This document shows positions 16,800-24,525 of a DNA stretch of 34,547 nt, piece by piece. The notes under the pieces are model-generated. The model had not been told where the DNA came from, made no database searches, and was given only the letters and a program-made list of their open reading frames with translations. Made by a program: the position numbers and the translations under genes. Source of the DNA: Sphingobacteriales bacterium (GTDB taxonomy: Bacteria > Bacteroidota > Bacteroidia > Sphingobacteriales > Sphingobacteriaceae); NCBI GenBank assembly GCA_004294495.1, contig REAS01000047.1, forward strand, positions 4,921 to 39,467. The letters are read 5' to 3'. Positions within the stretch are counted from its first letter, which is position 1; each line of letters begins with the position of its first letter.

Positions 16800-18260
16800 T
16801 TATTTTTTAGCCCAAACTGCGCCATCTTTACCGTCTTTAATCTCGAAACCTAATTGTTGTAAACCGTATCTAATTTTATCGGATGTGGCAAAATTTTTAT
16901 TTTGCTTGGCATCGTTTCTAAGGTCAACAATAAAATCCATTAACTGAGCGGTATTATTATCTCCTTCAAAATCCACATCAATACCTAAAACTTGTTCTAT
17001 AAAAAGTTGTAATGTTTGTTTTAATAATTGTAAGTTTTGGATATCAATACTTAAGGTGCCATCGTTTACTGAGTTTATAATACGTACGGCATCAAACAAT
17101 TCGGCAATTAAAATGGGTGAGTTAAAATCGTCGTTCATTGCAGCGTAGCACTTGCTTTGCCAATCCTCAACATCAACTTGGTTAACTTCCGAAGTATTTA
17201 ATTTAGATAATAGTGAATAGGCTGCCATTAACTTTTTAAATCCTTTTTCGCTGGCGTTTAATGCATCGTTGCTAAAATCTAAAGTGCTGCGGTAATGCGC
17301 TTGGTACATAAAAAATTTTACAACCATGGGCGAATATCCTTTATCTAACAATGGGTGTTCGCCGCTAAAAAGCTCTTGCGGTAAAAAACTATTGCCTAAC
17401 GATTTCGACATTTTTTGCCCGTTAACCGTAAGCATATTAGTGTGTACCCAATAATTTGCAGGGCTTTTACCACATACAGCTACGTTTTGAGCAATTTCGT
17501 TAGTGTGATGTGTTGCCGATAAATCCATTCCACCACCGTGTATATCAAACTGTTGACCTAAATATTTATTACTCATTGCCGAACACTCGAGATGCCAACC
17601 CGGAAAACCCATACCCCAAGGCGATGGCCACTGCATTAAATGTTGTGGTTTTGCGTTTATCCAAAGCGCAAAATCAAGTTTCCCCCTTTTTTCGTTTTGT
17701 CCGCCCAAATCGCGAGTATTTGTTAACATATCCTCTAACTTACGGTTGTTTAATATGCCGTAATTTTGGGTTAGGGTATATTTATCAACATCAAAATAAA
17801 CCGAGCCATTAACAATATATGCTAAGTTATTTTCTAATATAGTTTTTACCAGTTCAATTTGCTCTATAATATGGCCTGTTGCGGTAGGCTCTATACTAGG
17901 TGGTAAGGCGTTAAATTGTTGCATAATGTTATGGAAACCGTTGCTGTAAGTTTGCACAATTTCCATAGGTTCTACTTTTGCAAGTAGGGCTTTCTTCGAT
18001 ATTTTATCTTCACCTTCATCGCCGTCTCCTTCTAAATGGCCGGCATCGGTAATGTTACGTACATACCTAACTTTATAACCCAAAACTTGTAAGTAGCGGT
18101 ATATTAAATCGAATGCCAAAAATGTGCGACAGTTGCCTAAATGCACATCGCTGTAAACAGTTGGCCCGCAAACATACATTCCTACAAAAGGTGGGTTTAT
18201 GGCTTCAAATAACTCTTTCTTTCGGCTTAGTGTGTTATATATAAATAGATTATGTTGCAT
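16800..18260 (-). CDS. cysS: Cysteinyl-tRNA synthetase
   Basis: A class I aminoacyl-tRNA synthetase charging tRNA-Cys in the cytosol. The zinc ligand Cys31 is in YVCGPTVY, the HIGH-type motif is HLGN at residues 40-43, further zinc ligands are in GWHLECSAMS and THHTNEIAQ, and the KMSKS loop is intact (QKMSKSLGNSF). The C-terminal anticodon-binding part ends with the family's DGAVW. At 486 residues it is close to the usual length. It lies 9 bases after the EEP-family gene. Confidence 0.97.
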   Translation of the reverse strand: MQHNLFIYNTLSRKKELFEAINPPFVGMYVCGPTVYSDVHLGNCRTFLAFDLIYRYLQVLGYKVRYVRNITDAGHLEGDGDEGEDKISKKALLAKVEPMEIVQTYSNGFHNIMQQFNALPPSIEPTATGHIIEQIELVKTILENNLAYIVNGSVYFDVDKYTLTQNYGILNNRKLEDMLTNTRDLGGQNEKRGKLDFALWINAKPQHLMQWPSPWGMGFPGWHLECSAMSNKYLGQQFDIHGGGMDLSATHHTNEIAQNVAVCGKSPANYWVHTNMLTVNGQKMSKSLGNSFLPQELFSGEHPLLDKGYSPMVVKFFMYQAHYRSTLDFSNDALNASEKGFKKLMAAYSLLSKLNTSEVNQVDVEDWQSKCYAAMNDDFNSPILIAELFDAVRIINSVNDGTLSIDIQNLQLLKQTLQLFIEQVLGIDVDFEGDNNTAQLMDFIVDLRNDAKQNKNFATSDKIRYGLQQLGFEIKDGKDGAVWAKK

Positions 18261-18269
18261 TTATTGGGA

Positions 18270-19394
18270 TTAATCGGTTGTTTTACTAAGGGTTACATTG
18301 CACCTTACGGGGTAATGATCTGAGTAATTTTTTTTAATAATTTTGTATGCGTTGAAGTTAAATTGGTTCGATGCTAAAATATAATCGATTTGAAAATTTG
18401 GGAAATCGCCGTTGTAGGTAACTGCTAAACCGCTACCTTTTTCTGCGAAACCATTTTTTATTCCGTCGGTCATTTGCGCTAATGTGTAACTACAAGGTGT
18501 ATCATTAAAATCGCCCATTATAATGTATGGTATTTTACACTCTGCAATATGTTTCTTTATTTCTACAACTTGTATACTGCGCTTTAAAAATGCTATTTTT
18601 AAACGTTTAATAATCCTTTTAGTAGATAAAACATCACTTTTTGTATCTAAATCTTTTTGCACCTCGTCTATAAATTCATAATCTTCGGGCTGAAACTTTA
18701 TTGATGCCAAATGTACAGCATAAACCCTAAATAGGCTGCTATCTTTTTTTACATCAACCCATTCGCAACGATTACCACTTTGGGCATCTTCAAAAATTAT
18801 GGTGCCTTTATGTACAATAGGAAATTTGCTAAAAATGGCAATACCATACGATTCGTATCCATTATTTTGCAATGGATTGTATGAATAGTACTTGGTATTT
18901 AACGAATTTAGAATGGAGTCTTTAGTATCAAAAACACCTTTGGTACGTGTATAATATTCTTGTATTGCTAAAATATCGGGCTGTTGGGCTTTAATTAAAC
19001 TTAAAATTTGTGATTTTACAACCTCGCGTTCAATTTTTTTACGACTTTGAAAACCGCCAACATTATAAGTCATTAATTTTATGGTAGTGCTATCGCTTTT
19101 AAACCCCTTTTCATCTTCAAATCTAAAACTTATAGTGCGGATTAAAGGAGCGTATCCAATTAACACAGCAATAACTGAAATTAAAAAATACCAACGTTTT
19201 CTAAAAAGCCATATCACACTAAATATTAGGTTTACGCCAATTATAAAAGGGTAGGCTAATCCAAAATAAGAGATATACCAAAAAAATGCAGGATTTATTA
19301 CTGTTGCGCTAATGCATAAAAAAAGTACTATTACTGCAAGAGTGTTTAACGTTAAAAGTAGTCGGGTAAAGTGGCTATTTTTAGTTTTCTTCAT
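18270..19394 (-). CDS. Membrane-anchored endonuclease/exonuclease/phosphatase-family protein
   Basis: The 374-residue product has three hydrophobic helices in its first ~95 residues and then an EEP domain. EEP signatures are TYNVGGFQ near residue 107, the metal-binding Glu in AIQEYY near 142, GDFNDTP near 295, and the final SDHYPV near 362. The family covers nucleases and phosphodiesterases such as sphingomyelinase-type enzymes, so the substrate cannot be named. The domain probably faces the periplasm, given three membrane helices (inference). Its first 14 bases overlap the end of the upstream rhomboid gene, showing translational coupling. Confidence 0.87.
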   Translation of the reverse strand: MKKTKNSHFTRLLLTLNTLAVIVLFLCISATVINPAFFWYISYFGLAYPFIIGVNLIFSVIWLFRKRWYFLISVIAVLIGYAPLIRTISFRFEDEKGFKSDSTTIKLMTYNVGGFQSRKKIEREVVKSQILSLIKAQQPDILAIQEYYTRTKGVFDTKDSILNSLNTKYYSYNPLQNNGYESYGIAIFSKFPIVHKGTIIFEDAQSGNRCEWVDVKKDSSLFRVYAVHLASIKFQPEDYEFIDEVQKDLDTKSDVLSTKRIIKRLKIAFLKRSIQVVEIKKHIAECKIPYIIMGDFNDTPCSYTLAQMTDGIKNGFAEKGSGLAVTYNGDFPNFQIDYILASNQFNFNAYKIIKKNYSDHYPVRCNVTLSKTTD

Positions 19395-20253
19395 TTGTAC
19401 TGCTGGCGCTAAAAAGTATCTCTTTTTCTTGGTTTGATAATTTATCGTAACCTGTTTGTGAAATTTTATCTAAAATAGCATCAATTTCTAACTGGTTGGG
19501 CTTATTTTGCTTCTTACTTTCGTGATTTTGGTTATTTACAACCACTTTTAACCGCGGTTTTGGTTTAAAAAATGTTTCGAAGGGTTTGCTCCAATCGTTG
19601 CCATTTTGCAAAGATTTTATAAACAAATAACCAAAAATTGCACCACCCAAGTGCGCTAAATGGCCACCTGCATTTGGCCCTACAATGCTTATAAAATCAA
19701 AAACAGCGTAAAATACTGCAATCCATTTTAATTTTACTGGCCCTAAAAAAAGCAACGAAATGGTATAATTTGGCACTAAAGTAGCCGTAGCCACCACAAT
19801 TGCCATAACCGATGCCGATGCGCCTACCGCTTTAGATGTTAAAGTATAATCGGCGAAAGCTGGAAATAAATTATAGCTTAAAATATATAAACTTGCACCA
19901 GCCAAACCGCCAGTTATATACAAAAAGGTTAGTTTTTTTCCGTTTAAATATTCTTGAAAAATATTGCCCAACCAATACAAACACAACATGTTAAATAGCA
20001 AATGAAAAAAGCCATCATGCATAAACATATAGGTAAAAATGCTCCAAGGTTGCTTTATCAAAGTGGGTAAATGTGCCGGTACGGCTAATTGGCTGTTAAT
20101 TAAATCAGAAAATATACTTTGTTTAACAAACAAAAATTGTAAAACATAAGCCACACTTAAAACCAAAAAAACAATAACGTTTATGGCTATAAATACGTTT
20201 ACCCTACTGCCCGAGTTAAATGCTTTAAGTTTTAATTCGTTAAACAAATTCAT
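19381..20253 (-). CDS. Rhomboid-family intramembrane protease with C-terminal tail
   Basis: A 290-residue polytopic membrane protein with the rhomboid core. HDGFFHLLFNMLCLYWLG (near residue 80) is the conserved H-x(3)-H-x(3)-N helix region, the catalytic serine is in VGASASVMA (near 147), and the histidine in GGHLAHLGGAIFGYLF (near 200). The C-terminal ~70 residues are cytosolic and end with LDKISQTGYDKLSNQEKEIL, a segment I recall at the end of many Bacteroidota rhomboids. It lies between another rhomboid gene and the EEP gene. Substrates are unknown. Confidence 0.9.
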   Translation of the reverse strand: MNLFNELKLKAFNSGSRVNVFIAINVIVFLVLSVAYVLQFLFVKQSIFSDLINSQLAVPAHLPTLIKQPWSIFTYMFMHDGFFHLLFNMLCLYWLGNIFQEYLNGKKLTFLYITGGLAGASLYILSYNLFPAFADYTLTSKAVGASASVMAIVVATATLVPNYTISLLFLGPVKLKWIAVFYAVFDFISIVGPNAGGHLAHLGGAIFGYLFIKSLQNGNDWSKPFETFFKPKPRLKVVVNNQNHESKKQNKPNQLEIDAILDKISQTGYDKLSNQEKEILFSASSTNEEN

Positions 20254-20278
20254 ATTGGCTAATTTACAAATGATTTTA

Positions 20279-21106
20279 TTAAAAATAATTATCGGGGCGT
20301 TTAATTTTCCAAATTTTTAACAATATAAAGCCAATTAGCATACCGCCTAGGTGGGCAAAGTGTGCAACGTTGTCGCCAGGGTTGTTTGCAAAGCCGTTGT
20401 AAAGCTCGAAAACGCCGTACAGCATTACAAAATATTTTGCCTTTATAGGGAAGAAAAAGTAAACGTATATCATCACGTTTGGAAACAACAAACCAAACGC
20501 TAACAATATGCCAAAAACCGCACCCGATGCCCCAATAGTTGGTGTGTTTAAATCGGCTTGGTATAATTGCTGGGCATAAGCTACCGAGTTATTTTTAATT
20601 TCGATGCTTTGTGGGTTTGCTTCCCAGGTTAGCAAAAGTTTTTCAAATTCAGGTTGGTAACGCTCTGCTACATTATCGGTTATATAATCTCTAAAATGTG
20701 AAACCGAGGGCGAGCTTACATAAGTTTCTAACTTATTGGCGGTGTGATTAAGCTCTACCGTTCTAACTCCTAAATGAAATATTGCGGCACCAATACCCGT
20801 GAGTATGTAATAATTTAAAAAACGTTTGCTACCCCAAAGGTTTTCTAGCGCTGCACCAAACATCCATAAAGCCAGCATATTGCCGAAAATATGGCTTATG
20901 TCGCCATGCATAAAAAGATGGGTAATTAGTTGCCAAATTCTAAAGTCGGGCGAGTTAAAGCTGTATAGTGCCAAGTGCTGGCTTATATCTATACCTAAAC
21001 TATTGCCAAAAACATAGGTTGCTAAAAATAAAATACCATTAATTATGAGCAAGTTTTTTACTACCGGCGGAAAAATTGAGTTTGATAAGGGACTAAAATT
21101 GCTCAT
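20279..21106 (-). CDS. Rhomboid-family intramembrane protease
   Basis: A 275-residue rhomboid protease. Its core has LITHLFMHGDISHIFGNMLALWMFG (cut here for length as LITHLFMHGDISHIFGN near residue 60), the serine in TIGASGAVFGILLAFG near 195, and the histidine in NVAHFAHLGGMLIG near 253. Between the early helices and the serine is a soluble insert of about 60 residues (about 115-175), rich in charged residues, probably periplasmic. I chose the ATG at 21104-21106; a TTG seven codons upstream would overlap mutL. With this start the gap to mutL is 10 bases. It and the next gene form a pair of distinct rhomboids, not a recent duplicate. Confidence 0.9.
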   Translation of the reverse strand: MSNFSPLSNSIFPPVVKNLLIINGILFLATYVFGNSLGIDISQHLALYSFNSPDFRIWQLITHLFMHGDISHIFGNMLALWMFGAALENLWGSKRFLNYYILTGIGAAIFHLGVRTVELNHTANKLETYVSSPSVSHFRDYITDNVAERYQPEFEKLLLTWEANPQSIEIKNNSVAYAQQLYQADLNTPTIGASGAVFGILLAFGLLFPNVMIYVYFFFPIKAKYFVMLYGVFELYNGFANNPGDNVAHFAHLGGMLIGFILLKIWKIKRPDNYF

Positions 21107-21116
21107 TTTAAAATTT

Positions 21117-22979
21117 TTATTTGCCAAATTTTTCGGCTAGCTCGTTTAAGGTAAAAGTAATTACAATTTGCTTACCATTTATGGCTGAATTGGGCATATT
21201 GCATGCAAAAAGTTGGTCAATCATATTATTCATTTCTTGGCAGCTTAGTTTATTTCCTGCTTTTATTGCCGCATTTTTTGCCAAGGTACGAGCCATGTTA
21301 TCACGTTTATTAAGTTTTAATTGGCTTACATTGTTTTTAAAATCTTCTAAAAGTTGTTCTAAAATAGTTTCTAAGTTGTTATGTTCGGCAATATCGGCGG
21401 GTACGCCTTCAACAATTAGGGTGTTTTTGCCAAAGTTACGAATTTGAAATCCTAGAGATAAAAAATCGGGAAGCAAATCGGTTAGTAAAGCATAATCGGC
21501 TGCATTTAAAGTTAGCGTTTGCGGAAAAAGGGTTTGCTGACTTAAGCCTTTATGGTTTTCTAGCTGGGTTAAAAAACGTTCGTATAAAATACGTTCGTGT
21601 GCCGCTTGCTGGTCTATCAACATAAAACCCGATTTTATTTGCGAAACCATGTAGCGGTTATGCAACTGAAATACTTGCCTATCGGTTAAAGTATCCGCTA
21701 AAGCGGGATTATCGAAGTTATTTGTTAAAGGTGGTTGTAAATCAAAATTGCCTTGTAGGTTTACTTCCTCGTTATTAATTTTATATAGTGTTTCCCAATT
21801 GGTTGGAATACCTTTTTTGGTATCTAAATTTCTAAGAAAGGGAATTTCTTTTTCTGATTTTTTATCGGAGTTAAAGGGGTTAAAACTGCTGTTCACACTT
21901 ATAGTTGGTGCTATAATTTCGGTTACAGGTTGGCGGCTTAACATTCTATCAAATGCGGCATCTTGCTCAAAATCTAACGATGGTGTAATGTTATACAACC
22001 CTAACGACCTTTTTACAGCTGCCCGTATTACGGCATAAATTGTTTTTTCGTCTTGGTATTTAATTTCGGTTTTTGTGGGGTGTACGTTAATATCTATTTT
22101 GGCGGGGTCTATCTCAATAAATAACACATAAAGCGGAAAAGTATCGGGCGGTAATAAACCTTGGTAAGCCATTAAAACAGCGTGGTTTAGGTAACCATCT
22201 TTTATGAAGCGGTTGTTTACAAAAAAAAACTGGTCGCCACGGGTACGTTTGGCAAAACTGGGTTTACCAATAAAACCGTTAACTTTTATAACGTTGGTTT
22301 CTTCAACCATTGGCACTAATTTTTCGTTATAATTATTGCCCAAAAGGTGTAAAATACGTTGTTTTAATTGGGTTGCCGGTAAATGAAAAACCTCTTGCCC
22401 ATCGTGGTGTAATGTAAAATGTATGCTGGGATGCGCTAGGGCAACACGAGTAAATTCGTCGATTATATGACGCATTTCTACCGGGTTGCTTTTTAAAAAA
22501 TTACGCCTTGCGGGAATGTTGTAGAACAAGTTTTTTACACTAATACTTGTACCGGCAGCGCAAGTACAAGGTTGCTGGCTTAAAACCACCGATGCTTCTA
22601 CAATTAATTGACTGCCCAATTCATCATCAAACTTGCGAGTTTTAATTTCCATTTGCGCAATAGCCGCAATCGAAGCCATTGCTTCGCCCCTAAAACCCAT
22701 TGTGCGTATGCTAAACAAGTCTTCGGCTTTTTGTATTTTAGATGTTGCGTGGCGCTCTAAACTCATACGGGCATCGGTTGGGCTCATACCAAAACCATTA
22801 TCAATAACCTGTATCAATGCTTTTCCGGCTTCTTTTATAATAAGCTGTATTTTATCGGCACCGGCATCAATTGCGTTTTCTACCAGTTCTTTAACTGCAG
22901 ATGCTGGTCTTTGTACTACCTCACCAGCAGCAATTTGGTTGGCAACGGCATCGGGCAAAAGTTTTATTATATCGGGCAA
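21117..22979 (-). CDS. mutL: DNA mismatch repair protein MutL (TTG start)
   Basis: MutL links mismatch recognition by MutS to strand removal. The N-terminal GHKL ATPase is intact: NAIDAGA near residue 36, DNGFGM near 60, and GFRGEAMASI near 95. The C-terminal dimerisation domain carries DQQAAHERILYE near residue 455, close to the endonuclease motif DQHA(x)2E(x)4E but with Gln for His. The zinc motif CPHGRP expected near the end is not recognisable; the region reads FACNMPNSAINGKQI. A stop codon lies three codons upstream of the only plausible start, a TTG at 22977-22979 (ATT is the alternative). A TAAATTTG -7 element lies about 58 bases upstream, so it probably heads the operon with the rhomboid genes. 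Confidence 0.95.
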   Translation of the reverse strand: MPDIIKLLPDAVANQIAAGEVVQRPASAVKELVENAIDAGADKIQLIIKEAGKALIQVIDNGFGMSPTDARMSLERHATSKIQKAEDLFSIRTMGFRGEAMASIAAIAQMEIKTRKFDDELGSQLIVEASVVLSQQPCTCAAGTSISVKNLFYNIPARRNFLKSNPVEMRHIIDEFTRVALAHPSIHFTLHHDGQEVFHLPATQLKQRILHLLGNNYNEKLVPMVEETNVIKVNGFIGKPSFAKRTRGDQFFFVNNRFIKDGYLNHAVLMAYQGLLPPDTFPLYVLFIEIDPAKIDINVHPTKTEIKYQDEKTIYAVIRAAVKRSLGLYNITPSLDFEQDAAFDRMLSRQPVTEIIAPTISVNSSFNPFNSDKKSEKEIPFLRNLDTKKGIPTNWETLYKINNEEVNLQGNFDLQPPLTNNFDNPALADTLTDRQVFQLHNRYMVSQIKSGFMLIDQQAAHERILYERFLTQLENHKGLSQQTLFPQTLTLNAADYALLTDLLPDFLSLGFQIRNFGKNTLIVEGVPADIAEHNNLETILEQLLEDFKNNVSQLKLNKRDNMARTLAKNAAIKAGNKLSCQEMNNMIDQLFACNMPNSAINGKQIVITFTLNELAEKFGK

Positions 22980-23289
22980 AATGAGTTATAAATTTTAAAA
23001 TGAGCGATGAATTGGGTACTATTTTGCAAATTTAATTTATAAAAATTGATAATTGTATTTTGTTGGTAAAGATTTATAAAGAGTTATTTTTTTGCTGTGG
23101 GGATGGCTTGGTTTTTAACAATGCAACCTAAGTGTGGTTTGGTATAAACCTTTATTTAAATAACAATGATACTTTAACCATTTGATAATGGTTATATAAC
23201 CATGTACTTTTTAAACCCGAACACTTCAAATTGTTAACCCAGGGTATTTTAAATAGGATTAATTAGAGCCAAAAAAGGGGTTAAAAATA
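22980..23289. other. Gap between the nadR-like gene end and mutL start
   Basis: This 310-base stretch holds the mutL promoter candidate (23037-23044) and a set of inverted half-sites. TAACCA at 23175-23180, TGGTTA at 23189-23194 and TAACCA at 23197-23202 include a perfect 16-base palindrome (23188-23203). A weaker inverted repeat GGTTT/AAACC lies at 23136-23150. No gene was seen. Confidence 0.5.
23037..23044 (-). promoter_or_regulatory. Candidate -7 promoter element for mutL
   Basis: The minus strand reads TAAATTTG, matching TAnnTTTG, 57 bases before the TTG start. No -33 TTG at the usual distance was found. Confidence 0.4.
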
Positions 23290-23820
23290 CTAAGTAGTAT
23301 CTAAATAATCATCAATTGCCGCTATTGCGTTTTTAAGCCTATCTTCTTTACCGCCCACAACTTTGTAGTTAGCATTTAAAGCCTGTAATTCTTGGTGCCA
23401 AACTTGCATAAAGTGTTCGCTAAGGTTTTCAAAATCCCGTAAAGGATCGGGTTCCCAAGGTAAATCAATATCCATTAATAAATAAAAATTGTATGGGTGG
23501 GTTTTTAAAGTGTCTAAAACAATTTGCGGGGTTTGGCCGAGTTGGTAATCGCTCCAAATTTTTACGGTAATAAAAGTAGTATCGCATATTAAAATATTAT
23601 TTTTTGCAACTGTTTCCATTGCTGCCTCCAGGGCTAATTGTCCAAAAAACATATTTTCCTCATCCTGTAAAGTACAAGGGGTTTTTAGGGCGGCGCAATA
23701 GTACCTCGCATATTCGGGAACCCAAACTGTTTGGTAATGTTGTGCCAATTGTTTAGATAGGGTACTTTTACCAGTACTCTCGGGCCCTACAATGGCAATT
23801 TTTATTATGGGCTTATTCAT
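23290..23820 (-). CDS. NadR-type ATP-dependent kinase (ribosylnicotinamide kinase-like)
   Basis: A 176-residue P-loop protein with GPESTGKST at residues 12-20, followed by VPEYARYY near 35 and CDTTFITVKIWSDYQLG near 105, which are the hallmarks of the NadR C-terminal kinase domain (AAA_28 type). That domain phosphorylates nicotinamide riboside to NMN. There is no adenylyltransferase or DNA-binding domain. It overlaps the end of pnuC by 8 bases, so uptake through PnuC and trapping by phosphorylation is the natural reading (family knowledge plus context). A thiamine-related role is the main alternative. Confidence 0.85.
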   Translation of the reverse strand: MNKPIIKIAIVGPESTGKSTLSKQLAQHYQTVWVPEYARYYCAALKTPCTLQDEENMFFGQLALEAAMETVAKNNILICDTTFITVKIWSDYQLGQTPQIVLDTLKTHPYNFYLLMDIDLPWEPDPLRDFENLSEHFMQVWHQELQALNANYKVVGGKEDRLKNAIAAIDDYLDTT

Positions 23821-24427
23821 AAATAGGTTTTAAATTCTTTTTCCAATCTAAATATCCTTTTATAGCAATAAACAAAAATAAGAAATACAGTAATGCCGTG
23901 GCATAAAGCCCTTTATGTATATATAGTGGAATGTAGATTAAATCAACAAATATCCAAATTAGCCAATTTTCTAATTTCTTTCGAGTTAATAAAAACTGAG
24001 CAATAAAACTTAAAATGGTACAAAAAGCATCGTAATATGGCACATCGGTATCGGTATATTTATCTAATAAATACCCAGTAAATGCACTTAAAATTACCAG
24101 TAAAATAGTAATACTAATCCATTCGGTTTGTGTTACTTTTACAATTGCCCGGTTTGATTTTAGTGATTTATTTTCTCCGTTACGCCAATAATACCATCCG
24201 TAAATGGCAGTAAATAAGAAATAAACTTGTAAAATGGTATCGCCATACAATTTAGCATTGTAAAAAATGTATATGTAGGTTAATACACTTAAAATAGATA
24301 TTGGCCAGTTTAAAATGTTTTGTTTAACGGCTAAATAAACACATAATGCGCCTGTAATAACCCCAAACCACTCTAAATAGCTAATGGTAAAAAATTGTTC
24401 CCAAATTTGTGTAGTAAGTGCGCCCAA
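23813..24427 (-). CDS. pnuC: PnuC-family transporter (TTG start)
   Basis: A 204-residue membrane protein with about seven hydrophobic helices and PnuC signatures: LEWFGVITGALCVYLAV near residue 18, the aromatic FTAIYGWYYWRNG near 73, and WLIWIFVDLIYIPLYI near 155. PnuC proteins move nicotinamide riboside (or, in PnuT, thiamine) by facilitated diffusion. The kinase gene overlapping its end supports the nicotinamide role, and no THI-box sequence was seen upstream. The only start is the TTG at 24425-24427, since an in-frame stop lies two codons before it. A 20-base palindrome ends 33 bases before the start. Confidence 0.88.
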   Translation of the reverse strand: MGALTTQIWEQFFTISYLEWFGVITGALCVYLAVKQNILNWPISILSVLTYIYIFYNAKLYGDTILQVYFLFTAIYGWYYWRNGENKSLKSNRAIVKVTQTEWISITILLVILSAFTGYLLDKYTDTDVPYYDAFCTILSFIAQFLLTRKKLENWLIWIFVDLIYIPLYIHKGLYATALLYFLFLFIAIKGYLDWKKNLKPIYE

Positions 24428-24460
24428 AACTTAAACTTGCTAAAAAGAAAATAGGGAAAA

Positions 24461-24480
24461 TGTTTATTTTAAAATAAACA
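24461..24480. promoter_or_regulatory. Perfect 20-base palindrome upstream of pnuC
   Basis: The sequence TGTTTATTTTAAAATAAACA is a perfect palindrome between infB and pnuC. It could be an operator, or an RNA hairpin with little GC content. Followed on the minus strand by ATTTTCCC, it is a poor terminator. Confidence 0.45.
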
Positions 24481-24494
24481 GTAGTATTAGATAA

Positions 24495-24525
24495 TAAATT
24501 AAGAAAAAGCTATTTAAAGCTTTCT
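24495..24525 (-). terminator. Weak terminator at the end of infB
   Basis: On the minus strand AAAGCT, a short loop TTAAAT and AGCTTT are followed by TTTC and an AT-rich run. The stem includes the last infB codons. The stem is short, so readthrough into pnuC is possible. Confidence 0.4.

Noticed and set aside
21107-21127. Upstream TTG start of the rhomboid gene overlapping mutL
   Set aside because: The ATG seven codons later fits the family start and leaves a normal 10-base gap.
24428-24513. TPP riboswitch upstream of pnuC (thiamine transporter option)
   Set aside because: No CTGAGA-type THI-box core is visible in the gap, and the overlapping kinase gene favours nicotinamide riboside.
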